Source: JAGRGG01 sp965217265
GTDB taxonomy: Bacteria; Pseudomonadota; Alphaproteobacteria; Geminicoccales; Geminicoccaceae
Length of the DNA: 64,000 bases
Direction: 5' to 3'
Assembly: GCA_965217265.1 (NCBI GenBank)
Contig: CBDCHP010000006.1
Coordinates: 76,867 to 140,866, forward strand
Positions 28,002 through 38,068 of this stretch are shown in pieces. The position numbers and the translations under genes are program-made. Under the pieces are notes generated by a model. The model saw nothing but the letters and a program-made list of their open reading frames with translations, made no database searches and was not told the DNA's origin. The first letter of the stretch is position 1. Every line of letters begins with the position of its first letter.

Positions 28002-28988
28002 TTACCGTGCGACGCGAACATAGAGGCCCAAGTGATCGGAGCCGGGCACGTCGATGACGCGGCGCTCGATCAGGCGCAGCTTATCGCCGGCGAGGACGTG
28101 GTCGATCGGCAGGCGCAGCGGCCAAGGAAGGAGCGAGGGCCACGTTCCCTCGACGCCGCGATCGGATCGAAGGCCGGTCGCGGCCTCGATCGAGCCGATG
28201 ACGCGGCCCCAAGGCACGGCGTTGAAGTCGCCGAACAGCACGGTGGCCGCGCCTTTATCGCGCACGAAGGCGCTGAAATCCTTGCCCTGCAGCATCTGCT
28301 TGGTGACGGCGCCCTTGGGCAGCGGCCGGTAAAGGTGCGTGCCGACGATGTCGATCGGCCCCGCACCCGTCTCGATCCTCAAGGCGGCGGCGTAGCCCTT
28401 GGCCACCAGGGTCGAGGGCGTGCCTTTTAGCCGCGACAGGACGGCGACGTCGCAGCGCGCCTCATCGATGCAGGTGCTAACAAAGGGGTAGGCGTCGCCC
28501 CAAAGGGTGCCCAAGTCCCGCCGCCAGCGGCGGTCTACCTCGGCCAGCACGACGACGTCCGGGTCGAGTTCGCGGATGCGCTCGGCGACCGCGGCCCGCT
28601 CGGCGTTGTCCTGCAGCACGTTGGCGAACATGATCGCAACGCCGCCGTCGCCCGCGGCGGCGGGCTTGCCGCCGAGATCCGGGTCGATCGCCGCCACCTG
28701 GACGACGCAGCACAAGCCGGCAAGCCCTGCCTTGGCCCAGCGGCGCAGGCCGAGCCACAGGAGGGTGAGGGCGCCCGTGCCGAGGCACGCTTGGAGCAGG
28801 AACTGAACGAGCAGGTCGGCGATCGAGCTGTAGGTCTTGAGCGGGACCGCGAGCGTGAAGACGAGGCTCGCGAGCGTGGCGAGGTTGGCGCCGAGGGTCA
28901 GCGCCGGGCAGACGCGCCGCCGCCACGGCGAGCGGCCGAGCGCCTCGGCCCGGCGACTCCGCCCGTCCGCCGCCGTCGAGGCCGTCAC
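28002..28988 (-). CDS. Membrane-anchored endonuclease/exonuclease/phosphatase family protein
   Basis: 328 residues. Three N-terminal hydrophobic helices (LGANLATLASLVFTLAV and two more, to about residue 95) precede an EEP catalytic domain. The domain shows FANVLQDN, DPDVVVLAEVDRRW (metal Glu), VGTHLYRPL, LFGDFNAVPW (Asp-Phe-Asn) and GSDHLGLYV (catalytic Asp-His). The active domain probably faces the periplasm; the substrate (DNA, phospholipid or phosphoester) cannot be told. Confidence 0.9.
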   Translation of the reverse strand: MTASTAADGRSRRAEALGRSPWRRRVCPALTLGANLATLASLVFTLAVPLKTYSSIADLLVQFLLQACLGTGALTLLWLGLRRWAKAGLAGLCCVVQVAAIDPDLGGKPAAAGDGGVAIMFANVLQDNAERAAVAERIRELDPDVVVLAEVDRRWRRDLGTLWGDAYPFVSTCIDEARCDVAVLSRLKGTPSTLVAKGYAAALRIETGAGPIDIVGTHLYRPLPKGAVTKQMLQGKDFSAFVRDKGAATVLFGDFNAVPWGRVIGSIEAATGLRSDRGVEGTWPSLLPWPLRLPIDHVLAGDKLRLIERRVIDVPGSDHLGLYVRVAR

Positions 28989-29181
28989 GGGCCTCCCTCC
29001 ACGCTTACGGTCCTGCGACGGCGGTGCTCACGCAATGTCATGACGCATCAATCCGGCTCGATCTCTTGGTCTGAATGGCGTCCATCTTGGCACATCTTAC
29101 TTAACAACTACTCAACAAAATCGTGCGAGCGCCGCCGCTAGGATGTAGCATCGAGCATGACCTGCGGGTGTCGTCCTCGGT

Positions 29182-29706
29182 TCAGGACTGGGACTGCTTC
29201 AGGGCATAATAGGCGACGCTGAGCCCACCAAACAGAATCCATCGCTCGAACCGCAGCCCGACCTTATCAATCACATGCAACGACGCCTTGTTCTCGGGCA
29301 GCGCCATCGCGATGACACGGGATAGGCCGGCTTTCATGAACGCGAAGTCGCGCGCGGCGATCGCGGCCTCGGCCGCCAAGCCGCGGCCCCAGGCGGAACT
29401 GTCGAGCATGTAGAGGATCTCGGTCTCACCGCCCATCTCGGGCAGGCGCCGCAGCCCGGTGTGGCCAAGAAGTCGGCCGCTGGTCGCTTCGATGACGGCC
29501 CAGGGTCCGTAACCGACCTTGTCCCACTGCGCCGCGAAGTCCAAGACAATCCGTTTCGTGATCTCGTCGGCTTGCTGCACCGTCGCTTCGCCGCCGGGCA
29601 AATGACGGACCACCTCCGGCTTTGCGCGTATCGCGGCGTAAGCCGCCACGTCGTCCGGCTCGAAAGGTTGCAGCAACATTCGATCGGTCTCGATCGTGCG
29701 GAGCAT
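29182..29706 (-). CDS. GNAT family N-acetyltransferase (RimJ/RimL type)
   Basis: 174 residues. The N-terminal LRTIETDRMLLQPFEPDDV and acetyl-CoA-binding SSAWGRGLAAEAAIAARDFAF, then NKASLHVIDKVGLRFERW, are typical of the RimJ/RimL-like GNAT group that acetylates protein N termini or small molecules. It stands alone between spacers of about 190 bp. Confidence 0.9.
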   Translation of the reverse strand: MLRTIETDRMLLQPFEPDDVAAYAAIRAKPEVVRHLPGGEATVQQADEITKRIVLDFAAQWDKVGYGPWAVIEATSGRLLGHTGLRRLPEMGGETEILYMLDSSAWGRGLAAEAAIAARDFAFMKAGLSRVIAMALPENKASLHVIDKVGLRFERWILFGGLSVAYYALKQSQS

Positions 29707-29892
29707 GATGCCTAGTCTAAAACGAAGGTTTCAATTGTCTTGGGGCCATATCGTGCCCCGACCGGCGCGAAGGCGAGATGTCTCAGGTCATATCTTCGCC
29801 GAATGTGGTCAACGTACGCGAAGCGTTCCGGCACCATCACCCGCCGAAGCGCAGCGCCCGCGGCGGATCGGGGAACGGGTCGGCACCCGCGA

Positions 29893-30249
29893 TCAGAGTG
29901 GCGAGGTAGCGCAGTACGCCGCCATCGCCCCCACCTCGAACGGCTTGTCGATCACGGCGAGGGCACCGTGGAGACCGGTTGGCAGGAGGTTGGCTTGGCC
30001 CGTGACGAAGACGGCGCGCCCGATTCCTTCCTCGGCCATCATGGCTGCGACCCTCGGTCCGGTGAGGCCGTCGTTGAGGTTTAGGTCGAGGAGTGCGAGG
30101 TCGGGCCGGCGGGCGCGGACGAGGCCGAAGGCGTTGGCGGAGTCCATCGCCGTTCCGACGACCTCGAAACCCGCCTCGGCGAGCAGGGCTTCGAGTTCCA
30201 TCGCCAGCAATGCCTGATCTTCAACCACGAGTGCCCGAGGCTTGACCAT
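29893..30249 (-). CDS. Single-domain response regulator (receiver)
   Basis: 118 residues, CheY-like. It has the acidic pair in VVEDQALLAMELEAL, phosphoacceptor Asp in LALLDLNLNDG, the switch residue in FVTGQ and the Lys in VIDKPF. There is no output domain, so it acts by protein contact. ATG 30249 (MVKPRALVVED) was chosen over a longer frame. Divergent from a kinase-like ATPase gene, a likely partner. An inverted repeat CACCGT-TCG-ACGGTG lies about 30 bp upstream (30274-30288). Confidence 0.9.
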   Translation of the reverse strand: MVKPRALVVEDQALLAMELEALLAEAGFEVVGTAMDSANAFGLVRARRPDLALLDLNLNDGLTGPRVAAMMAEEGIGRAVFVTGQANLLPTGLHGALAVIDKPFEVGAMAAYCATSPL

Positions 30250-30464
30250 GAACGAACCCGGTTGTTGCAGGTCCACCGTTCGACGGTGTCGAGGGTGGGC
30301 CGCTCGTCTAAGAAGCGTCTCATCCACCTTTGCGTTCCTACCATCGCTCGAATACACCCGCGGGTGCGTCGGTCAGCGTCATGTTCCTGACCGACGCGGC
30401 ACATGAGGGGCGTAAGAGAAGGTGGAACGATAGGACTCTTACTTCTTCGCGTGTAACGAGGGAA

Positions 30465-31064
30465 ATGCTCGATACGTCCGCCGACCAGGACTCCACCGCC
30501 GAGATCCGTTATCGTACCGCCGACCGTCTGCAAATCGTCAGCAGCCTAATCAAGTTTCGCCTGCGCCGCGCCACCGGCGAGGAGGCCCGGCGGGAACTCG
30601 TGTGGTTGCTCGACGCCGTGACGGCGCTCGGCATGTTGCAGGATCGGCTCGGTACCAAGCGGGGGATTAATTTCGCCGGCTACCTGCGCGAGACCGGCCT
30701 GTTCTGGCGGCGCGTCGTCGCGAATCGCGGCATCGTCGTCGCGGTCGACGCGGGCGACGTCTTCGTGCCGCGAGCGAAGGCGACGACCTTGGCCCTCATC
30801 GTTCACGAACTCGTCGGCAACGCGGTCGAGCACGCCTTTCCCGACGGGGTGGGCGGGCGGATCGAGATCACGCTCAAGCCCGCCGACGGGCGCGGCGCCG
30901 AACTCGCCGTGACCGATCACGGGAAAGGCTTTGAGCAAACCGACAGGGATGCTAGTATGGGTGGTCTCAATCTCGCCCGGCAGCTCGCGACCCAACTCGG
31001 CGGGTCGTTCGACATCGACACGCGCCACAGCACGAAGGCGATGGTCGTCTTCCCGGTTGGCTGA
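30465..31064 (+). CDS. HisKA_2/HWE-like kinase with degenerate phosphoacceptor site
   Basis: 199 residues from ATG 30465 (AGGGA just upstream). The dimerisation helix reads EIRYRTADRLQIVSSLIKF where HisKA_2 proteins have E-[IL]-x-H-R-[VT]-K-N-x-L-Q-I; the usual His is Tyr. The ATPase half is intact: HELVGNAVEHAFPDG (N box), VTDHGKGF (G1) and GGLNLARQLATQLGG (G2). It has no sensor domain. It may therefore bind ATP without autophosphorylating. A Crp/Fnr gene follows 10 bp later in the same operon, and the divergent receiver gene is a probable partner. Confidence 0.85.
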   Translation: MLDTSADQDSTAEIRYRTADRLQIVSSLIKFRLRRATGEEARRELVWLLDAVTALGMLQDRLGTKRGINFAGYLRETGLFWRRVVANRGIVVAVDAGDVFVPRAKATTLALIVHELVGNAVEHAFPDGVGGRIEITLKPADGRGAELAVTDHGKGFEQTDRDASMGGLNLARQLATQLGGSFDIDTRHSTKAMVVFPVG

Positions 31065-31074
31065 AGGATCAGGC

Positions 31075-31812
31075 ATGGCGTATCTCGGCGGGCTGCTCCG
31101 ACTCGGGCGCGGGCACGGGGAGAACCGCCTTCTAGCCGCGCTCGCGCCCGACGACATGACGGCCCTCCTGCCGCACCTGGAGGTCGTCGACCTCCCGCTC
31201 GGCCGGGTGCTCTACGAGGCCGGCGAGCCGCTGACGCAGGGCTACTTCTTCCACGACAGCATCGCCTCGCAGGTGGCGGTGATGGCCGACGGCCAAGTGG
31301 CCGAGATGGCGACGATCGGGCGCGAGGGCGTGCTCGACCTCGTCACGCTCCTCGGCGGCGGCGAGGCGTTCGGACGCTTCACGGTGCAACTGCCGGGCAG
31401 CGCCTCGCGCATTCCCGTCAACCGATTGATCGAGGTGTGCCAGACCAACCCGAACGTGGAGCGGATGCTGCTCCGCTTCACCCAGGCGTCCTTGCACCAA
31501 GCCCTGCAACTCGTCGCCTGCAACGCGCTCCACCCGGTCGAGGCGCGCTGCTGCCGCTGGATCTTGATGACGCACGACCGCGTCGGGCGCGCCGGCTTCC
31601 CGCTGACGCACGAGTTCCTGGCGCAGATGCTGGGCGTCCACCGGCCGACGGTGAGCGTGGTGGCGCGGACCCTGCAGACGGCGGGGCTGATCACCACGCG
31701 CCGCGGCGCCATCACCGTCACCGACCGGGCCGGGCTCGAAGAGAGTGCCTGCGAGTGCTACGGCGTCATCCGCCGCGCCTTCATCCGGCTGCTGCCGGGG
31801 ACGTATAACTGA
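31075..31812 (+). CDS. Crp/Fnr family transcriptional regulator
   Basis: 245 residues. The N-terminal cyclic-nucleotide-binding-like barrel (HLEVVDLPLGRVLYEAGEPL) lacks the Cys cluster of Fnr. A C-terminal winged helix follows (LTHEFLAQMLGVHRPTVSVV). Probably a ligand- or stress-responsive regulator rather than an iron-sulfur oxygen sensor. It lies directly downstream of the kinase-like gene, so the three regulators may form one circuit. Confidence 0.9.
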   Translation: MAYLGGLLRLGRGHGENRLLAALAPDDMTALLPHLEVVDLPLGRVLYEAGEPLTQGYFFHDSIASQVAVMADGQVAEMATIGREGVLDLVTLLGGGEAFGRFTVQLPGSASRIPVNRLIEVCQTNPNVERMLLRFTQASLHQALQLVACNALHPVEARCCRWILMTHDRVGRAGFPLTHEFLAQMLGVHRPTVSVVARTLQTAGLITTRRGAITVTDRAGLEESACECYGVIRRAFIRLLPGTYN

Positions 31813-31894
31813 GGCGTCAGGGCGTTTACCGGGCCCTGACCCAACCGGCGTAGCCTCGCGCACAGTCCTGTCACCCTCCGTCTTTTCATTGTCA

Positions 31895-31915
31895 CCCTCC
31901 GGCTTGACCGGAGGG
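31895..31915. repeat. REP-like palindrome, unit 1 of an inverted pair
   Basis: CCCTCCGG CTTGA CCGGAGGG, an 8-bp perfect stem. The second unit at 32011-32031 is its inverted relative. It lies between convergent crp-family and polA genes. Confidence 0.75.
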
Positions 31916-32010
31916 TCTAATCCGTTGCCGAACACCTCGGCCGACGAGAGAAGGGTTCACCGGCAGCGCTTCAACCTTGAACGTTGTCGCGGGCTTGAGG
32001 GGGCAATGGA

Positions 32011-32031
32011 CCCTCCGGTCGAGCCGGAGGG
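32011..32031. repeat. REP-like palindrome, unit 2 of an inverted pair
   Basis: CCCTCCGG TCGAG CCGGAGGG flanked by GA and TGAC, the inverse of 31895-31915. It lies 30 bp beyond the polA stop, so transcripts from either side could fold here. Confidence 0.75.
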
Positions 32032-32061
32032 TGACGGCCGGAGCGGGCACGCGCCGTTTCT

Positions 32062-34773
32062 TTAGTGCGCCGTCCCCCAGCCGGCACCCGTGCCGACCTC
32101 CACCACCAGCGGCACGGCGAGCGTCGCCGCGGCCTCCATCACCTCTTTCAAGCGCCCGCCCAAACGCCCCGCCTCGGCCTCGGGCGCCTCCAGGACCAGT
32201 TCGTCGTGGACTTGGAGGAGGAGGCGGGCCTCGAAGCCCTCCTCCTTGAGCGTGCGGTCGACCCCGATCATCGCGCGCTTCATGATATCGGCGGCGGTGC
32301 CCTGGATCGGGAAGTTGATCGCGGCGCGCTCGGCGTAGGCGCGGCGCTGGAAGTTCTTATCGTTGACCTCGGGGATGTGGCAGCGGCGCCCGTCGAGCGT
32401 CGTGACGTAGCCCTTGGCGCGGGCCTCCTCCTTCATCCGCTCCATGTAGTCGCGAATACCGGGATACTGCTCGAAGTAGAGGTCGATGTAGGCGCGCGCC
32501 ACGCCCTGGTCGATGCCGAGGCGCTGGGCGAGGCCGAAGGCGCCGATACCGTAGATGATGCCGTAGTTGATCGTCTTGGCGCGGCGCCGCATGTCGCCGC
32601 CGGTCTCGCTTAAAGGCACCTTGAACATCTGCGACGCGGTCACGGCGTGGATGTCGATGTCGTTGGCGAAGGCTTCGCGCAGCGCCCCGATGTCGGCGAC
32701 GGAGGCGAGGATGCGCAACTCCACCTGCGAGTAGTCGGCCGAGATCAGGAGGTTGCCCTTCTCCGCGACGAAGGCTTGGCGGATCTTGCGGCCCTCCTCG
32801 GTGCGGATCGGGATGTTTTGCAGGTTCGGCTCGTTCGAGGACAGGCGGCCCGTCGCCGTCGCCGCCATCGAGAACGAGGTGTGGACCCGGCCCGTCCGCG
32901 GGCTGATGTCCTCGGCCAGCGCCTCGGTGTAGGTCCGGGTCAGCTTTTGCAACTGACGCCAGTCGAGGACGACGCGCGGCAGTTCGTGGCCTTGCAGCGC
33001 CAAGTCCTCCAGGACGTTGGCGCCGGTCGCGTGGGCGCCGGTCTTGGTCTTGCGCCCGGCGCTGAGGCCCATCTCGTCGAACAGAAGTTCGCCCAACTGC
33101 TTGGGCGAGCCGGGATTGAACGGGCGGCCGGCCAGCTTCTGCATCGTCTCTTCGAGGGTGCGCATCCTAGCGCCGAAGGTGGCCGAGAGGTCGTCGAGGA
33201 CGGCGCGGTCGACCATGATCCCGGCCGCCTCCATCTGCACGATCACAGGGACAAGCGGGCGCTCGAAGGTCTCGTAGACGCGGGTCAGCCGCTCCTCGAC
33301 CAGCCGCGCCTTCAAGACCCGCCATAAGCGCAAGGTGACGTCGGCGTCCTCGGCGGCGTAAGGGATCGCCTTATCGAGCGGCGCCTCGGGGAAGGTGATC
33401 TTCTTCGCCCCCTTGCCGCAGACCTCCTCGAAGGGGATCGTCGCGTGGTCGAGGTGGATGCCCGCCAACTCGTCGAGCCCGTGGCCGTGCAGCCCGCCGT
33501 CGAGGACGTAGGAGAGGAGGAGGGTGTCCTCGATCGGCCTCACGACGACGCCGTCGTGGACGAGCACCCCCATGTCGTATTTCAGGTTGTGGCCGATCTT
33601 GAGGACGGACGGGTCGGCGAGAAGAGGCCTGAGGCGCTCCAGGACGGGGCCGCGCTCCAACTGGTTCGCGACGCGCGCGCCGAACTCGTCGACGTGGTTC
33701 AAGGGGACGTAGAAGCCCTCGCCGGGCTCGACGCTGAGCGAGACCCCGGCGAGGTCGGCCTCGACGACGCGAAGCGAGCTGGTTTCGGTGTCGATCGCAA
33801 CAAAGCCCGCCGCCACCGCCCGCGCGATCAGCGCGTCGAGGGCGCCCATGTTGGTGATCGCGGCGTAGCGGGTCTCGACCTTGGCGCCCGCGGCCTTGGG
33901 GGTTGCGACGTTCTCGATCCGGTTCAACAGCGAGCGAAAGCCGTTCTCGGCCAAATAGGCCCGGAGGGCTTCGGCGTCGGGGGCGGTGCGCGCCACGGCG
34001 TCGAGCGGGACGGGGAGGTCGACGTCGTCCTTGAGGCCGACGAGGTCGTAGGACAGCCGCGCCATGTCGGCCTTGTCGATCAGGGTCTCGCGCCGCTTGG
34101 CCTGCTTGATCTCGCCCGCGCGCGCCAGCAGGGCCTCCAGCGAGCCGTAGGTCTGGAGGAGCTGCGCCGCCGTCTTGACGCCGATGCCGGGCACCCCCGG
34201 CACGTTGTCGGAACTGTCGCCGGCAAGGGCCAAGCAGTCGCGGACGAGGTCCGGGCCGACGCCGAAGCGGGCCTCGACCTCGGGCAGGCCGATCTCCTTG
34301 CCCTTCATCGGGTCCCAGATGCGAACGCCGTCGCACAGGAGTTGCATCAGGTCCTTGTCGTTCGAGACGACGACGACCGGGCGCCCGTCGGCCTTGGCCG
34401 CCTTGGCGTATGAGGCGATCAGGTCGTCGGCCTCGAAGCCTTCGACCTCGACCGTCGGCAGGCCGTAGGCGCGGGCCGCCTCGCGCACGAGCGGGAACTG
34501 CGGCACCAGCTCCTCGGGCGGCTCCTGGCGGTTGGCCTTGTAGTCGGCGTACATCACGTTCCTGAACGTAGTCCGGCCGGCGTCGAAGACGACGACCATG
34601 TCGTCGTTCGGCCACTCGCCCATCAGCCGGCTGAGCATCGAGGCGAAGCCGTAGACGGCGTTGATCGGCGTGCCGTCCTTCCTCGTCATCGGCGGCAAGG
34701 CGAAGAAGGCGCGGAAGATGTAGCCCGACCCGTCGACCAGGACGAGGCGGGGCTTGGGGGCGGTCTCGGTCAT
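32062..34773 (-). CDS. polA: DNA polymerase I
   Basis: A 903-residue three-domain enzyme for Okazaki-fragment processing and repair. It comprises a 5'-3' flap nuclease (LVLVDGSGYIFRAFFALPP, VVVVSNDKDLMQLL), a 3'-5' exonuclease that retains FVAIDTETSSL and YAAEDADVTLRL, and a family A polymerase domain with motif A (LISADYSQVELRILA), motif B (RRRAKTINYGIIYG) and motif C (LLQVHDELVLEAP). ATG 34773 (MTETAPKPRLVLVDG) follows GGAGCGC. Complete and apparently active in all domains. Confidence 0.97.
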   Translation of the reverse strand: MTETAPKPRLVLVDGSGYIFRAFFALPPMTRKDGTPINAVYGFASMLSRLMGEWPNDDMVVVFDAGRTTFRNVMYADYKANRQEPPEELVPQFPLVREAARAYGLPTVEVEGFEADDLIASYAKAAKADGRPVVVVSNDKDLMQLLCDGVRIWDPMKGKEIGLPEVEARFGVGPDLVRDCLALAGDSSDNVPGVPGIGVKTAAQLLQTYGSLEALLARAGEIKQAKRRETLIDKADMARLSYDLVGLKDDVDLPVPLDAVARTAPDAEALRAYLAENGFRSLLNRIENVATPKAAGAKVETRYAAITNMGALDALIARAVAAGFVAIDTETSSLRVVEADLAGVSLSVEPGEGFYVPLNHVDEFGARVANQLERGPVLERLRPLLADPSVLKIGHNLKYDMGVLVHDGVVVRPIEDTLLLSYVLDGGLHGHGLDELAGIHLDHATIPFEEVCGKGAKKITFPEAPLDKAIPYAAEDADVTLRLWRVLKARLVEERLTRVYETFERPLVPVIVQMEAAGIMVDRAVLDDLSATFGARMRTLEETMQKLAGRPFNPGSPKQLGELLFDEMGLSAGRKTKTGAHATGANVLEDLALQGHELPRVVLDWRQLQKLTRTYTEALAEDISPRTGRVHTSFSMAATATGRLSSNEPNLQNIPIRTEEGRKIRQAFVAEKGNLLISADYSQVELRILASVADIGALREAFANDIDIHAVTASQMFKVPLSETGGDMRRRAKTINYGIIYGIGAFGLAQRLGIDQGVARAYIDLYFEQYPGIRDYMERMKEEARAKGYVTTLDGRRCHIPEVNDKNFQRRAYAERAAINFPIQGTAADIMKRAMIGVDRTLKEEGFEARLLLQVHDELVLEAPEAEAGRLGGRLKEVMEAAATLAVPLVVEVGTGAGWGTAH

Positions 34774-34908
34774 GCGCTCCAGGTAGCGCACCCGGGGCCG
34801 CCGCACCATATCTGGCGCGCGGAGTTGCGTTCCGCTGGCGTCGGTGCGCATAGGTTGCTAAACCCCAAAGCGATCCGAAAGACTAACGATCAACTTCAAG
34901 GTTTTATC

Positions 34909-35571
34909 ATGCGCGCAACCGTCCTGCCGATCCTGCTCGTCACCGGCCTCGCCGCCTGCGCCGGACCCAACGGGCAATCCCAGGGCATCGGCCGCGGCAC
35001 GTCGATCGGTGCCGGCGCCGGTGCCGTCCTGGGCGGGGTCGCGGGTGCCATCCTCGATAAGAAGGACCGCCGCGGCGTGCCGCTCGGCGCCGCCGCGGGC
35101 GCCGCCGCCGGGGCCGGGATCGGCGCCCTGTTCGACCGGCAGCAGCGCGCGTTCGAGCAGACGTTGGGCCAGGAGCGGGCGGCGAACGAGGTCCAGGTCG
35201 AGCGCGTGCGCGACGATCTCTTGAAGCTGACACTCGACAGCGAGGTCAGCTTCGACGTCGACAGCGCCGAACTGCGCCCGACCTTTCGCGACTCGATCGA
35301 TAAGTTGGCGGGTGTTTTGAAGACCTACGACCAGACGACGGCGCGCGTCGTCGGCTACACCGACAGCACCGGCTCGGAGGACTACAACCAGCGCCTCTCC
35401 GAGCGCCGCGCCCGGGCCGTCGCCGACATCCTGCGGGCCGACGGGGTTGCGGCCGGACGGCTGCGCACCGAAGGCCGCGGCGAGGGCGAGCCGCGCGCCA
35501 CCAACGCGACCGCGGCCGGGCGCCAACTCAACCGCCGCGTCGAGATCTTCGTCAGCCCGGCCACCGCCTGA
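34909..35571 (+). CDS. OmpA-family outer-membrane lipoprotein with glycine-zipper segment
   Basis: 220 residues from ATG 34909. The lipobox LLVTGLAAC directs lipidation. A glycine-zipper region follows (GAGAGAVLGGVAGAIL and GAAAGAAAGAGIGALF). The C-terminal OmpA domain contains VSFDVDSAELRPTF and the peptidoglycan-binding YTDSTGSEDYNQRLSERRA. Probably tethers the outer membrane to the cell wall. Divergent from polA with a 135-bp spacer. Confidence 0.92.
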   Translation: MRATVLPILLVTGLAACAGPNGQSQGIGRGTSIGAGAGAVLGGVAGAILDKKDRRGVPLGAAAGAAAGAGIGALFDRQQRAFEQTLGQERAANEVQVERVRDDLLKLTLDSEVSFDVDSAELRPTFRDSIDKLAGVLKTYDQTTARVVGYTDSTGSEDYNQRLSERRARAVADILRADGVAAGRLRTEGRGEGEPRATNATAAGRQLNRRVEIFVSPATA

Positions 35572-35638
35572 CGCCCTTGCCATCGCCGCCGCTTTCACTG
35601 ATGTTCGTTTGCGAAAACGAACCGAGGGGAGGCCACGC

Positions 35639-37143
<1,505 letters not shown>

Positions 37144-37147
<4 letters not shown>

Positions 37148-37920
37148 CGTCGAACGGCCGCGGCGCCGAGGCGCGGCGTCAGGCCATCGTCGAGACGGTG
37201 CGGCGCGAGGGGTTCGTCACCATCGAGGCGCTGAGCGAGCGCTTCGCCGTCACGCCGCAGACGATCCGGCGCGACCTGAACGACCTCGCCGCAGCGGGCG
37301 TCCTCAACCGCCACCACGGCGGGGCCGCGCCCGGATCGTCGGTCGAGAACATCGCCTATGCCAGCCGGCAGGTTCTCAATCCCGAGGCCAAGGCGCGGAT
37401 CGCCGCCGCCGTCGCGGCCCAGATCCCAAACCACGCCAGTTTATGCCTCAACATCGGCACGACGACCGAGGCGGTGGCGAGGGCGCTGATGGGCCACGCG
37501 GGCCTCACCGTCATCACCAACAACCTGCACGTCGCGAGCCACATGGCGGCCAAGGCCGACTTCCAGGTCATCGTCGCCGGCGGCCTCGTCCGCTCGCGCG
37601 ATCTGGGCATCGTCGGCGACGCCGCGATTGACCTGATCCGGCAGTTCAAGGTCGACATCGCCGTGATCGGCATCAGCGCGATCGACGCGGACGGCACCCT
37701 CCTCGACTTCGACCCGCGCGAGGTCCGGGTCGCGCAGGCGATCATCGCCCACGCGCGCCGCGTCTTCCTCGCCGCCGACCACACCAAGTTCGGTCGCCCA
37801 GCGGTGGCACGGCTAGGGACGCTCGCCGAGATCGACACGCTGTTCACGGATAAAGCGCCACCCGAGGGGGTGGCGGGGGTGCTGGAGGCGGGGGGTGCGC
37901 GGCTGGTGGTGGCAGGATGA
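37144..37920 (+). CDS. glpR: DeoR/GlpR-family transcriptional repressor
   Basis: 258 residues from GTG 37144. The N-terminal HTH (FVTIEALSERFAVTPQTIRRDLNDL) and sugar-phosphate-binding effector domain (LNIGTTTEAVARAL, VITNNLHVASHMA, FLAADHTKFGRPAV) define a DeoR repressor. Coupled to glpK, so it probably represses glycerol use and responds to glycerol 3-phosphate. No glpD or transporter is nearby. Its stop TGA overlaps the first base of a hairpin element. Confidence 0.92.
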
Positions 37921-38068
37921 ACGCTTCGCGTCCGCTGCGCGGGGCCTTCTTTTTCTCTTTGTCCGAGGCTGGCCTCAATGTTGAGGCCAAGTACGAGAAT
38001 AAAGTTGCAAGAACAAAGAAAAAAGCCCGCGCGGCAGCCTGCCTAGCGACGCTAGGCACTGAAGCGTT
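37920..38068. repeat. Hairpin element, complete copy between convergent stop codons
   Basis: The left stem is GCTTCGCG / CGCGGGGC (37923-37945) followed by CTTCTTTTTCTCTTT. The centre TGGCCTCAATGTTGAGGCCA is a near-perfect palindrome. The right arm is A-rich and carries a nested hairpin CCTAGCGACGCTAGG before GAAGCGTT. At both tips the sequence TGAACGCTTC, read on the respective strand, includes the stop codon of the flanking gene (glpR and the DUF815 gene). Probable bidirectional terminator. Confidence 0.82.

Noticed and set aside
30420..30450. GGAAC near 30426 as a general-stress sigma (EcfG) promoter
   Set aside because: The expected second element at the right spacing (CGTT-like) is not found.
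35572..35638. Possible riboswitch or leader before glpK
   Set aside because: Only 67 bp with no conserved aptamer-like pairing visible; just a strong GGGGAGG ribosome site.
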